Below, in pieces: positions 1 through 8,995 of a stretch of DNA of 64,000 bases. The stretch covers positions 3,782,001-3,846,000 of the forward strand of contig OZ253540.1 in assembly GCA_965262485.1 (NCBI GenBank), given 5' to 3'. Made by a program: the position numbers and the translations under genes. The notes under the pieces are model-generated. The model had not been told where the DNA came from and did not search any database. It saw nothing but the letters and a program-made list of their open reading frames with translations. The stretch comes from Bin87 sp965262485. Its GTDB lineage: Bacteria; Chloroflexota; Dehalococcoidia; Lucifugimonadales; UBA3495. Within the stretch, counting starts at the first letter, position 1; every line of letters starts with the position of its first letter.

Positions 1-114
1 CGGGGCGGGAATCCAATGACCGAATTCGTTAATAACGTTTTCGATTTGTTAACCTTACGACTTATGGATTCCGGCTTTCGCCGGAATGACGGAATGAATT
101 TCAAAATGTCAACA
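1..114. repeat. Family B palindromic element, cut by window start
   Basis: The right part of a family B element. It begins inside the left hairpin (GCGGGAATCCA), passes a second hairpin built on TTCCGGC/GCCGGAA near 65-90, and ends with the terminal inverted repeat TGTCAACA at 107-114. It lies immediately upstream of copA, so the copA promoter must sit within or just after it. Confidence 0.6.
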
Positions 115-134
115 CTGCCTGATATGTTGCCACG

Positions 135-2648
135 ATGACCGCTCCGCATTTCGAAACTGTGTCGATACCGGTTGCAGGGATGACGTGCGCCGCCTGCGTC
201 CATCACGTGGCTGAGGCGCTCCGATTGGTGGACGGAGTGCAGGATGTGAGCGTGAATCTGGCCACCGCCAGAGCTACCGTCAGCCTCACCGACAGCCGGG
301 AAAACTCCCCGGACATTCACCATCTGGCGAACGCCGTGGCCGCCGCCGGTTATTCCATACCCCCGGTACGCCGGGTCTACCCGGTAACCGGCATGACCTG
401 TGCGGCCTGCGTGCATCACGTGGCCGAAGCCATCAGATCCGTTCCCGGCGTGGATGATGTGTCAGTCAACCTCGCCACGGCAACCGCGGCGGTAACCCAC
501 CTGCCCGAAGCCGTCGAGCCCAACGCCCTGGCCCGCGCCGTCGCCGATTCCGGTTATCAACTCGACACGTCCGCCGACGTATCACAACCCGGCGGTCACC
601 GCTCCCGGGAAGAACGCCAGATCCGCAACCGGCTCATCGTGGCGGGAATCGGCGGCATCGCGCTGTTGCTGGCCAGCTTTCCGGCCCTGCCGTGGACGCC
701 CGGTTTGCTGACCATCCGGTGGTATCCGCTGGCGCTCTGGGCCGTTGCGACGCCGGTGCAACTTTGGGCCGGTTGGCCTTTCTACGTGGCCGGCTGGGCT
801 GGGATGCGACGGATGCAACCCAACATGCACACGCTCATCGCCCTGGGAACTTCGGTGGCCTACGGCTACAGCGCCGTGGCGGTTCTGTTGATGCTGGTTG
901 CGCCGGCTGCGCTGGCATCGGTGGGCGGCCACCAATTGCACTTCGACATGGCGGCCATCATCGTCGCGCTGATTCTGCTGGGCCGGTGGCTGGAGTCTAG
1001 GGCGCTGGCCCGTACTTCGGGGGCTATCGCCATGCTGATGGACCTGCGACCCCAAATGGCCCATCTGCTCTCTGACGACGGATCCATATCCGACATACCC
1101 GTCGACCGGGTCGCCGCCGGCGACATACTGGCAGTGCGCCCGGGTGAGTACGTGCCGGTTGACGGCGCGATAGCCGCCGGCGCGTCGTCGCTGGACGAAT
1201 CAGCGTTGACCGGAGAGAGTATGCCGGCCGACAAATCCGTGGGCGATCCGGTGTTCGCCGGTACGCTCAACGGAACCGGCGCCTTCACACTGCGCGCGGG
1301 CCGGGTGGGCGCCGACACCACCCTGGCGCAGATCATCCGCCTGGTGGAAGAAGCGCAGGGTTCCGCCGCGCCGGTGCAGCGTCTCGCCGACCAGGTAGCT
1401 GCCTGGTTCGTGCCGGCGGTGGGCGGCATAGCAATAGCGGCGGCTATTTTGTGGCTGTTCCTGGGCCCTGACCCTTCATTCCAGTACGCAATCCTGACGC
1501 TGGTGGCCGTGCTTATCATCGCTTGCCCCTGCGCCCTGGGGCTGGCCACCCCGACCGCCATTATCGTCGGCGTCGGGCGGGGAGCCGAACGGGGCATCCT
1601 GATCCGGAGCGCCGCCGTACTGGAACGGGCTCATTCCGTAACCGTGGTTGCCGTCGATAAAACCGGAACGCTAACCACCGGCCAACCCCGGGTGACGGAT
1701 ATTATCCCAGCCGACGGCGTGGAGCCCGACGACGCCCTGCGCTACGCCGCCGCCGCCGAGCAACTCTCGGAGCATCCCATTGGCCGGGCCGTGGCAGCAC
1801 ACGCCATTGCCCGGGGATTGACTGCCGCAACGCCATCAAGATTTGTTGCCCAGCGGGGCGCCGGCGTCAACGCAACCGTCGATGGCAGTCAAATTGTCGT
1901 GGGGAACGCTAATCTGCTCGCTGACTGCGCCATTGCAATTGACCCGGCGCTCTCCTCGGCCGCCGACCGGTTGGCATCCCAGGGTCGAACGCCCATGTTC
2001 ATCGCCAAAGACAACCGGTTGCTGGGCGTGATTGCCGTCGCCGATTCGGTAAAAACCAGCGCCAGGACAGCGGTGGCCGCCCTGCATTCCCTGGGAGTGC
2101 AAACCGTGATGCTGACCGGCGACCGTGATGAGGTGGCCGCCTCGGTGGCCGCCGACTGTGGCATCGACCGCTATTTCGCGGGGATGCTGCCCGCCGACAA
2201 GGCCGCCGCAATCAACCGGCTGCAGGCCGACGGCCATGTGGTGGCCATGGTTGGGGACGGCATCAACGACGCGCCGGCCCTGGCGTCGGCTGACGTGGGC
2301 ATCGCGATGGGCGGCGGCTCTGATATCGCCCGCGAGTCGGCGGACATTACGTTGATGCGCGACGACCTGACCGCGGCGGCCACGGCCCTGCGGCTGTCGA
2401 AGGCAACCATGCGGACCATCCGACAAAACCTGTTCTGGGCCTTCTTCTACAACGCCCTGCTGATTCCCGTGGCCGCCGGGGTGCTGTACCCACTGTTTGC
2501 GACGCTGGGCGGTGTTCCCGGCGGGCTGTCCTTCTTCTTTGGAGACGCCGGGTTCCTGAACCCCATTCTGGCCGCCCTGGCAATGGCAGTGAGTTCGGTG
2601 AGCGTGGTCAGCAACTCACTGCGGTTGCGGCGAGCGCGGTTGCCGTAA
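135..2648 (+). CDS. copA: Copper-translocating P1B-type ATPase
   Basis: An 837-residue heavy-metal P-type ATPase that pumps Cu+ out of the cytoplasm. It has two N-terminal heavy-metal-associated domains, each with GMTCAAC (cysteines 18/21, and a second pair near 88/91). Membrane helices follow, then the actuator TGES near 356, the transmembrane CPC metal motif near 463, the phosphorylated aspartate in DKTGT near 508 and the hinge GDGINDAPA near 712. CPC plus paired HMA domains indicates Cu+ or Ag+ specificity. The length is normal for bacterial CopA. It could be preparing copper for export or for cuproenzyme assembly; the YHS gene at 3888 may be a partner. Start ATG 135 puts the first HMA domain right after a short leader. 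Confidence 0.95.
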   Translation: MTAPHFETVSIPVAGMTCAACVHHVAEALRLVDGVQDVSVNLATARATVSLTDSRENSPDIHHLANAVAAAGYSIPPVRRVYPVTGMTCAACVHHVAEAIRSVPGVDDVSVNLATATAAVTHLPEAVEPNALARAVADSGYQLDTSADVSQPGGHRSREERQIRNRLIVAGIGGIALLLASFPALPWTPGLLTIRWYPLALWAVATPVQLWAGWPFYVAGWAGMRRMQPNMHTLIALGTSVAYGYSAVAVLLMLVAPAALASVGGHQLHFDMAAIIVALILLGRWLESRALARTSGAIAMLMDLRPQMAHLLSDDGSISDIPVDRVAAGDILAVRPGEYVPVDGAIAAGASSLDESALTGESMPADKSVGDPVFAGTLNGTGAFTLRAGRVGADTTLAQIIRLVEEAQGSAAPVQRLADQVAAWFVPAVGGIAIAAAILWLFLGPDPSFQYAILTLVAVLIIACPCALGLATPTAIIVGVGRGAERGILIRSAAVLERAHSVTVVAVDKTGTLTTGQPRVTDIIPADGVEPDDALRYAAAAEQLSEHPIGRAVAAHAIARGLTAATPSRFVAQRGAGVNATVDGSQIVVGNANLLADCAIAIDPALSSAADRLASQGRTPMFIAKDNRLLGVIAVADSVKTSARTAVAALHSLGVQTVMLTGDRDEVAASVAADCGIDRYFAGMLPADKAAAINRLQADGHVVAMVGDGINDAPALASADVGIAMGGGSDIARESADITLMRDDLTAAATALRLSKATMRTIRQNLFWAFFYNALLIPVAAGVLYPLFATLGGVPGGLSFFFGDAGFLNPILAALAMAVSSVSVVSNSLRLRRARLP

Positions 2649-2745
2649 CAGGCCCGAGGGTGACATCTTGGAACGCGAACTGAATGCTGACCGTGATAAA
2701 ATATCGGCGCCCGATCTCGCCCAACGCCCCGGCTAACACCTCGAA

Positions 2746-3702
2746 ATGATCAAGTGGACTCTGCTGCTATCGTTGCTCCTGGTACTGGGTTGCAGCGAGA
2801 TGGAACAGGACAGTATCCAACCTGTCAACACGGTATCTCCCACTGCCACCCCAGACTTGGCCGCCACGGTGGATGCCAGTGTGCGAATGATCCTGGCCGA
2901 CATTCCCACAGTTACACCGCAATCTACCCCGACGCCGCAGCCAACCGCGACGCCGCAACCCACGGCAACACCACAGCCGCTGCCGACGCCGTTGCCAACG
3001 GCTACTCCGCCAGCGCAGCCTACGCCACAGCCCACGCCTACGCCGCAGCCTACGGCCACTTTCCAACCGACGACTACTCCCGAACCGACGCTGGTGGAGG
3101 TCATTGAACGAGTGGCTCAATCGGTGGTGCGCATCGAGTATTACCAACGGTCGATTGCTTCGGGGTTTATCTACAAGACCGCAGGAAAAACGCGGGTTAG
3201 CATCATCACCAATGCCCATGTAGTGGACGAACGAGACCACACCAAAATGCGAGCAGTCATGCCGGACGGTCAATCGCTAGCGGTGGTTGCAGTCCGCGGG
3301 GGCAACCCCGCTATTGATGATATTGCGGTGATAGAAGTACGGCGCCCGGAGGTTGAGTCCGTATCGGTTGCGGAATTTGCGGAAGAAGGAAGTATCCGGG
3401 CAGGTGATTCCGTAGTAGTGTTGGGGTTCCCGCTGGCAAACATATTGGGAGAAGAGATTTCGATAACGTCGGGCATAATCTCGGCGGTGCAAAACTGCCC
3501 GTGGCTGGATGATGATGATTACGTTACGTGCGTCAAGACGGACGCCGCGATCAATCCCGGCAACAGCGGCGGCCCGCTGATCAATAGCAAAGGTGAAGTC
3601 GTCGGCATTAACACTACTACTTATACGAACACCGAGGGTATCGGATATGCCATCGCGTCGACGTTCATCGAGCAGTGGCTGGCCGACCGACTGATAGATT
3701 AG
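2746..3702 (+). CDS. Trypsin-like (HtrA-type) serine protease lipoprotein
   Basis: A 318-residue exported protease. It has a lipoprotein signal peptide with lipobox LVLGC (Cys16), then a Pro/Thr-rich low-complexity linker (about residues 55-115, TPTPQPTATPQP-type repeats) that would tether the enzyme outside the membrane. The S1 domain shows the full triad: His in NAHVVD (about 158), Asp in DDIAVIEV (about 190) and Ser in GNSGGPL (about 272). No PDZ domain follows, so this is a short DegP/HtrA relative, not a full DegP. It likely handles misfolded envelope proteins; the substrate is unknown. The gene stands alone, about 100 bp after copA. The linker DNA is repetitive and could vary in length between strains. 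Confidence 0.88.
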   Translation: MIKWTLLLSLLLVLGCSEMEQDSIQPVNTVSPTATPDLAATVDASVRMILADIPTVTPQSTPTPQPTATPQPTATPQPLPTPLPTATPPAQPTPQPTPTPQPTATFQPTTTPEPTLVEVIERVAQSVVRIEYYQRSIASGFIYKTAGKTRVSIITNAHVVDERDHTKMRAVMPDGQSLAVVAVRGGNPAIDDIAVIEVRRPEVESVSVAEFAEEGSIRAGDSVVVLGFPLANILGEEISITSGIISAVQNCPWLDDDDYVTCVKTDAAINPGNSGGPLINSKGEVVGINTTTYTNTEGIGYAIASTFIEQWLADRLID

Positions 3703-3711
3703 ACTAGGCCG

Positions 3712-3861
3712 TGTTGACATTTGAGATATAAGGCGATTTCGCTAACCCCAGCTCGTCATTCCCGCGAAAGCGGGAATCCAGAGTACCCTGAATGTGAACG
3801 ATGTCTGCTTTCCAAAGCGCTTGGATTCCCGCTTTCGCGGGAATGACTGGAAATGTCAACA
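3712..3861. repeat. Family B element, 150 bp, complete
   Basis: A complete family B element bounded by TGTTGACA (3712-3719) and TGTCAACA (3854-3861). Two hairpin arms (TTCCCGCG/CGCGGGAA) flank a 40-bp core starting AGAGTACCCTGAATG. The long outer arm (GAGATATAAGGCGATTTCGC) lies on the left. A second 150-bp copy lies at 59849-59998 with the core in the same direction but the long arm on the right. Confidence 0.85.
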
Positions 3862-3887
3862 GAACCTGGAAGGGGCGTTGAAAGAAT

Positions 3888-4121
3888 ATGGCAACTGCAA
3901 CAGACCCAATCTGCCTGATGCAGGTGGACACAGACAACCCCAACGGCGGCGCCAGCGAACACGACGGCCAAACCTATTATTTTTGCGCGCCGGGCTGTCG
4001 CATTGCCTTTGAGCGCGACCCCGAAGGGTGGGCATCGGGACGCAACAAGCCCATCGCTATGGAAGCGCCCCATTCCCAGCCGCTCACCATCGTGCGCCGC
4101 CTCTTTCGCCGCGATAAGTAA
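3888..4121 (+). CDS. YHS-domain metal-binding protein
   Basis: A 77-residue protein with a YHS/TRASH-like domain. DPICLMQVD near the N-terminus supplies Cys8, and YYFCAPGCRIAFERDP (about residues 31-46) supplies the two further cysteines and the typical aromatic residues. YHS domains bind heavy metals and often accompany copper ATPases, so a cytoplasmic role in copper delivery or sensing beside copA is plausible but inferred. The C-terminal 25 residues are basic and not conserved. It is separated from the upstream protease by a family B element and converges on secA through a hairpin at 4122-4142. Confidence 0.8.
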   Translation: MATATDPICLMQVDTDNPNGGASEHDGQTYYFCAPGCRIAFERDPEGWASGRNKPIAMEAPHSQPLTIVRRLFRRDK

Positions 4122-4142
4122 CGCCAGGCAGTCAGCCTGGCG
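4122..4142. terminator. Hairpin between convergent genes
   Basis: A perfect 8-bp stem, CGCCAGGC, loop AGTCA, GCCTGGCG, sits exactly between the convergent YHS gene and secA. No T tract follows on either strand, so a terminator role is inferred from position and symmetry. Confidence 0.45.
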
Positions 4143-4153
4143 CACACGGAACG

Positions 4154-6859
4154 CTAGACGTTGGCGCCGCAGCATCGCTTGTACTTGTGCCCACTGCCGC
4201 AGGGACACGGAGCGTTGCGGCCTATCTTGCGGCCGGCGCGCGGCGCGCTGGCTGTGCGTCCGCCGGTTACCGCCGCCATCGGGCTCACCGGGGCGCGCTG
4301 TGCCGCTCTGCGCCCAATGTTGCCGTTTCCGTTGTTGCCGGCATCCTGAGCGCCGTTGTTGGAACCCGCGGCGCCGCCGTCGGCCGAGTTTCCCAGGTTC
4401 GCGGCCTCCGGAGAAAGCGTTACGTGGAACAGGGAGTGGGTAACCTCCCGTTGCATCTGCTGCATCAGTTCGGTGAACGCACGCTGGCCCTCGGAGCGGT
4501 ACACGGTTAGCGGGTCGCGTTGACCCACCGCATGCAGTCCGACGCCGGTACGGAGGTTCTCCATGGTGGTGAGGTGGCTGACCCAGTGGGTGTCTATGGA
4601 CTTGAGCATCAGCAACCGGGCCAGAAGCTGCATCTGATCGGATCCCATATCGCGTTCTTTCGCGTCGTACAGGTCCTCGGCGTGTTGGTACAGGTTGTCT
4701 TCGATACGGTCGCGACTCAACAGGAGCAGCTTTTCCGGGGTATCAAACTCGGACGGCGGCGGGCAGATCATCCGCAAACCGGCCAGCAGTCCTTCGGCGT
4801 TCCAGTCATCAGCGTGGCGGGATTGAATATGGGCCGCAGTCAGTTGATTGAACTCGTCCCGCAACATATCCAGCAGTCGATTCCGCAGCCCTTCGCCGGC
4901 CAGAATCTGGGTGCGCAGCGTGTAAATGGCGGTGCGCTGCTGGTTCAGCACATCGTCGAAATTCAGCAGGTGCTTGCGGACGTCGAAATGGTAGCCCTCG
5001 ACCTTTACCTGAGCGCCGGCGATGGATTTGGTGATCAGTTTGTTTTCCAGGGGTTCGTCATCGTTCAGGCCCGTCCAGGTCATGACGTTCTTGATGCGGT
5101 CGCCGCCAAAGCGCTGCATCAATTCGTCCTGCAGAGCCACAAAGAACTGACTGCTGCCAGGGTCGCCCTGCCGACCGGCGCGGCCCCGCAACTGGTTGTC
5201 CACCCGTCGGGCCTCGTGGTGCTCGGTGCCAATGACGTGCAAACCGCCCAGGGCAATGACCCGATCATGTTCCTGCTGCCAGTCTTCGCGACCGGTATCG
5301 GCGCCGCCCAGCACGATGTCGGTGCCTCGACCCGCCATGTTGGTTGACACCGTAACGGCGCCAGCCCGGCCCGCCTGGGCCACGATACTGGCTTCATGCT
5401 CGTGGTTGCGGGCGTTGAGCACCTGGTGGGCAACCCCGCGCTTTCGGAGCATTTCGCTCAATACTTCGGAGGTCTCGATGGAAGTCGTGCCGACCAGAAC
5501 CGGTTGACCGGATTGCGACCGGGCCGCTATGTTTTCGACCACGGCGTTCCATTTACCGTCTGCCGTCGGGAAAATCAGGTCGGTGGCGTCGGCGCGTATC
5601 ATCTGCACGTTGGTGGGAACCGCGACCACTTCCAGGCCATAAATCTTGTAGAACTCATCGGCCTCGGTCACGGCAGTACCGGTCATACCCGACAGCTTGT
5701 TGTACATCCGGAAGTAGTTTTGCAGTGTGATGGTGGCGTACGTTACGCTTTCCCGCTGGATTTTGAGTCCTTCCTTGGCTTCTACAGCCTGGTGCAGACC
5801 GTCAGACCAGCGGCGTCCCGGCTGCAACCGGCCCGTGAACTCGTCAACAATGATGACCTCACCGTTGGTTGCCACGTAGTCCTTGTCCTTGACCTTCTGA
5901 ATCTGCGCCACCAGCGCGTTTTCCATGTACTGCACCAGGTGGAAGTTCTCCGGATCGTAGAGGTTGTCCACCCGCGCCCAGCGCTCCATCTTGGCGATGC
6001 CTTCTTCGTTCAGGGAGATGGCCTGGGAGCGTTCGTCGATGGTGTAGTCCTCATGCTCCCGCAGGCGGGGCGCCAGGCGAGCGAAGGTATAGTAATGCTC
6101 CACCGGCTGCTGAGCCGGCCCGCTGATGATAAGGGGCGTGCGGGCCTCGTCGATCAGGATGTTGTCAACCTCGTCCACGATGGCGAAGTGGCGACGACCG
6201 CCCTGCACCTGCAGGTGCACTTCCAGCGCCATATTGTCGCGCAGGTAGTCGAAGCCAAACTCGTTGTTGGTGCCGTAGAGCACGTCGGCGCGGTACGCCT
6301 CGGTGCGGCTGACGGGAGACAGGAACTGAAAACCGCCCTTGCCGGGGTCGGTCAGTTCAGGATCATAGACGTAGGCGGCATCGTGCTGCAGGCAGCCGAC
6401 GGTCAGGCCCAGCAGGTGGTAGATGGGACCCATCCACACCGGGTCGCGGCGGGCCAGGTAGTCATTGACCGTAACGATGTGAACGCCGTCGCCGGTGAGA
6501 GCGTTGAGATAGGCGGGCAGCGTGGCGACCAGGGTTTTGCCCTCGCCGGTTTTCATCTCGGCAATCTTGCCGTCGTTGAGCACGGCTCCGCCGATGAGCT
6601 GCACATCGTAGTGGCGCTGGCCCAGCGTGCGGCGGGCGGCTTCGCGCACCACGGCAAACGCCTCGGGCAGCAGGTCGTTCAACGCTTCCCCATCGCCCAG
6701 GCGATTGCGGAATTCGTCGGTTTTGGCGCGCAGGGCAGCCTCGTCCAGGGCGCGCGCCGAGTCCTCCAGCACGTTCACCCTGGGAACCATCTGGCCGCGG
6801 AGCTTTTCGGCGGCGCGTTCCGGTGTGTCGCCGACTATCTTTCTAAGTAATGAAACCAT
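4154..6859 (-). CDS. secA: Preprotein translocase ATPase SecA
   Basis: A 901-residue SecA, the motor that drives unfolded preproteins through SecYEG. Walker A is KTGEGKT (Lys108). The DEAD-type box reads VDEVDN, followed by the conserved region IDEARTPLIISG. The helicase motif TNMAGRGTDI and the GRAGRQGDPG segment are intact. The C-terminus carries the zinc/SecB-binding motif CPCGSGHKYKRCC after an Ala/Gly/Asn-rich linker (about residues 830-875). Length and motifs fit the canonical housekeeping SecA. The start is ATG 6859. Transcription probably begins upstream around 6970, where the minus strand reads TATAATTGCTATACT. Confidence 0.98.
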   Translation of the reverse strand: MVSLLRKIVGDTPERAAEKLRGQMVPRVNVLEDSARALDEAALRAKTDEFRNRLGDGEALNDLLPEAFAVVREAARRTLGQRHYDVQLIGGAVLNDGKIAEMKTGEGKTLVATLPAYLNALTGDGVHIVTVNDYLARRDPVWMGPIYHLLGLTVGCLQHDAAYVYDPELTDPGKGGFQFLSPVSRTEAYRADVLYGTNNEFGFDYLRDNMALEVHLQVQGGRRHFAIVDEVDNILIDEARTPLIISGPAQQPVEHYYTFARLAPRLREHEDYTIDERSQAISLNEEGIAKMERWARVDNLYDPENFHLVQYMENALVAQIQKVKDKDYVATNGEVIIVDEFTGRLQPGRRWSDGLHQAVEAKEGLKIQRESVTYATITLQNYFRMYNKLSGMTGTAVTEADEFYKIYGLEVVAVPTNVQMIRADATDLIFPTADGKWNAVVENIAARSQSGQPVLVGTTSIETSEVLSEMLRKRGVAHQVLNARNHEHEASIVAQAGRAGAVTVSTNMAGRGTDIVLGGADTGREDWQQEHDRVIALGGLHVIGTEHHEARRVDNQLRGRAGRQGDPGSSQFFVALQDELMQRFGGDRIKNVMTWTGLNDDEPLENKLITKSIAGAQVKVEGYHFDVRKHLLNFDDVLNQQRTAIYTLRTQILAGEGLRNRLLDMLRDEFNQLTAAHIQSRHADDWNAEGLLAGLRMICPPPSEFDTPEKLLLLSRDRIEDNLYQHAEDLYDAKERDMGSDQMQLLARLLMLKSIDTHWVSHLTTMENLRTGVGLHAVGQRDPLTVYRSEGQRAFTELMQQMQREVTHSLFHVTLSPEAANLGNSADGGAAGSNNGAQDAGNNGNGNIGRRAAQRAPVSPMAAVTGGRTASAPRAGRKIGRNAPCPCGSGHKYKRCCGANV

Positions 6860-7347
6860 GATTTACCCTCACCCGAACCGTCTCCCACTTTGGTGAGGAG
6901 ACCGGCGTTGGTCAGCACGGGCGCAGCGTGGCAGCCCGCTGAGACCAGGCGGTTTGTCGTGTCAGTATAGCAATTATACCGACCATACGCAGGGGCATAG
7001 CCTGCCGGATTGGCGCGGTTGGTGAAGGCGGGTTGCGGGTTGCGAGGCAGGGGCGAGACGCTGCGACGCCATTCGTAAGGCAGCGGGGTCTCCGTATTAG
7101 ATGCGGGGGTTGGCAATCCCGCAGCAAACCACACCCAAAAATCCGGTTCATCCGGTCCATCCTGTCCATCGATGTAAAAACCCGTTCCCTCCCCCCGCTC
7201 GTCCTGAGCCTGTCGAAGGACGGCTGATTGACAGGACATACTGCCTGGCGCAAAATGGCCGAAAATTGGGGCAAACAAAGGCCCCGTCCGTTGCTGCTTG
7301 AACGGGAATGCAACACCCTGCGCTCCCACCCTGGAGGAGGTCCTGAT
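6860..7347. other. Intergenic region between secA and monooxygenase gene
   Basis: 488 bp separates divergent secA and the flavin oxidoreductase gene. No convincing gene is present. The minus strand reads TATAAT at 6973-6978, a possible secA -10 box with no good -35. A fragment of family D (CGCTCGTCCTGAGCCTGTCG) lies at 7196-7215, and a short piece of the family A core (GGGGGTTGGCAATC) lies near 7103-7116. Confidence 0.5.
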
Positions 7348-8517
7348 ATGGCGTTTCCCGACCGAATGAAGTTTGGTATCTTCCTCGGCCCATTCCACCG
7401 TGTTGGCGAAAACCCCACCCTGGCCATCGAACGCGACCTGGAGCTGGTTGAATGGCTGGACAAGCTGGGGTTCGATGAGGCCTGGATTGGTGAGCACCAC
7501 AGCGCCGGCTGGGAGATTATCTCTTCCCCGGAGGTTTTCATCGCCGCCGCCGGCCAGCGGACCAGCCGCATCAAGCTGGGCACCGGCGTCGTCAGCCTGC
7601 CTTACCACCACCCTCTGATGGTGGCCAACCGGATGGTCCAGCTGGACCACATGACCTACGGGCGGGTGCTCTTCGGAGTCGGACCGGGCGCCCTCCCCGG
7701 CGACGCATACATGATGGGCATTCCTCACGAATCGCAGCGGGAGCGCATGGACGAATCCCTGGGCATCATCCTGCGCCTGTTTACTGAAACCGAGCCGATC
7801 ACCTACAAGAGCGACTGGTTTGAGCTAAGGGAGGGCCTGCTCCAGCTGCGGCCCTACCAGCGCCCCTACATGCACACTGCCGTGGCCTCGGTGCAGTCTC
7901 CGGCCGGCGTAACCCTGGCTGGCAAACACGGCTGTTCGGTCCTGACCATCACCGTGCCCAGAGATCCCTCCGCCGGCCCCTCCGACTTGCAGGGGTTGTG
8001 GAACATAGCCGAAGAGTCAGCCGCCGAGCATGGCAAGACCATGAACCGCGACGACTGGCGGCTGGTGCTGCCCTGCCACCTGGCCGAGTCCCGGGAAGAA
8101 GCCCGCAACGATGCCCGTATCGGCGCCGGCCGCTACCTGCGGGATTACAGTGAGGGAACCAACGGCCGCAAGGCGGTTTTCGATGGCCCGCTGGACAAGG
8201 TGATTGACCACATGGCCGATAACGGAAGCTGGATTATTGGCACTCCCGACGACTGCATCGAAGCCATCGAGCGGCTGGGCGAGCAGAGCGGCGGTTTCGG
8301 CGCTTTCCTGGTACAGACCATAGACTGGGCGCCGCGGGAGAAGATGATGCGCAGCTATGAGCTGATGGCCCGCTACGTCATGCCACACTTCCAGGGCAGC
8401 GTCCTCAGCACTGCGGCTTCGAATCAGTGGGCCAAAGAGCGGCAGGACGAACTGGTCGGCGGCCGGGTTCGCGCCCTCGACCGAGCCAGGCAGGCTTACG
8501 CCGAACGCCCGGCATAA
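7348..8517 (+). CDS. Luciferase-like flavin-dependent oxidoreductase
   Basis: A 389-residue member of the bacterial luciferase / LLM-class monooxygenases, TIM-barrel enzymes that use reduced FMN or F420. Family features are the N-terminal strand KFGIFLGPFH, EHHSAGWE (about residue 50), the GTGVVSLPYHHP segment, and FGVGPGALPGD near 108. ATG 7348 is preferred over an upstream GTG because GGAGGAGG lies 7 bp before it and the conserved domain starts at once. The substrate is unknown; members attack alkanes, alkanesulfonates, EDTA-like compounds or aldehydes. A HEPN-like gene follows 11 bp downstream, suggesting co-transcription. Confidence 0.88.
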   Translation: MAFPDRMKFGIFLGPFHRVGENPTLAIERDLELVEWLDKLGFDEAWIGEHHSAGWEIISSPEVFIAAAGQRTSRIKLGTGVVSLPYHHPLMVANRMVQLDHMTYGRVLFGVGPGALPGDAYMMGIPHESQRERMDESLGIILRLFTETEPITYKSDWFELREGLLQLRPYQRPYMHTAVASVQSPAGVTLAGKHGCSVLTITVPRDPSAGPSDLQGLWNIAEESAAEHGKTMNRDDWRLVLPCHLAESREEARNDARIGAGRYLRDYSEGTNGRKAVFDGPLDKVIDHMADNGSWIIGTPDDCIEAIERLGEQSGGFGAFLVQTIDWAPREKMMRSYELMARYVMPHFQGSVLSTAASNQWAKERQDELVGGRVRALDRARQAYAERPA

Positions 8518-8528
8518 GGAGCCAGTCC

Positions 8529-8915
8529 TTGACCACCGCTTCAATCCAAGACCGTGTTGACGAACTCTTCGCCGACGCGCGCCAAGTCCACGCGCAGGCC
8601 GTCGAACGGCTTGAACACGGCGACATCCGCGACGCGGCGGAGAAGGCTTGGTGCGCCGCCAAACGCGCCACCGACGGCCTCATACTGGCCCTGACCGACG
8701 AAGAACCCTCAACCACCGCGGCCACCACCAACTACCTGGACTCCCTGGCTCGCCGGGTCCCAGACACCAGACGGCTCCAGGGCCGCTACTATAGCCGGAT
8801 CCACAACCTCCACGGGATGTGCTTCTACGCCGGATTCTGCAACGACCAGACCGAACGCCGCATCAGGGAGACCACGGCGTACATTGACGACGCCCAGGCC
8901 CTCACCGGCGGATAA
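8529..8915 (+). CDS. HEPN/PaREP1-like small helical protein
   Basis: Read from TTG 8529, 11 bp after the preceding stop, giving 128 residues. ATG 8427 would add residues inside the upstream gene with no similarity to anything. The protein is all-helical, and its segment DIRDAAEKAWCAAKRATDGL matches the pattern of the PaREP1/HEPN-like family also seen three times at 26744-27954 (GELEEASNKVWGAAAHAIKA). Some HEPN proteins are RNases, others are nucleotide-binding or structural. No clear R-x4-6-H catalytic site is placed at the usual C-terminal position. Coupling to a monooxygenase operon argues for an accessory metabolic role over a toxin role, but this is inference. Confidence 0.65.
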   Translation: MTTASIQDRVDELFADARQVHAQAVERLEHGDIRDAAEKAWCAAKRATDGLILALTDEEPSTTAATTNYLDSLARRVPDTRRLQGRYYSRIHNLHGMCFYAGFCNDQTERRIRETTAYIDDAQALTGG

Positions 8916-8950
8916 GTGATGCGCGATTCCCAGGGAGGTTTCCCGTTATC

Positions 8951-8982
8951 AGCCCGCTCCCGAATTGGGAGCGGGCTTTTTG
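8951..8982 (+). terminator. Rho-independent terminator
   Basis: A strong hairpin, AGCCCGCTCC / GGAGCGGGCT with loop CGAATTG (8951-8977), is followed by TTTTTG. It ends the monooxygenase-HEPN unit. Confidence 0.85.
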
Positions 8983-8995
8983 TTCCGGTTCGTGG

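Noticed and set aside
2920..3090. Minisatellite at the Thr/Pro-coding region of the protease gene
   Set aside because: The repeats are imperfect codon-level repeats of a Pro/Thr linker and are explained by the protein; I do not call a separate repeat locus.
5396..6850. A 484-codon open frame on the plus strand opposite secA
   Set aside because: It is antisense to a canonical SecA, has His/Val/Gln-biased composition typical of the opposite strand of GC-rich genes, and has no recognisable domain.
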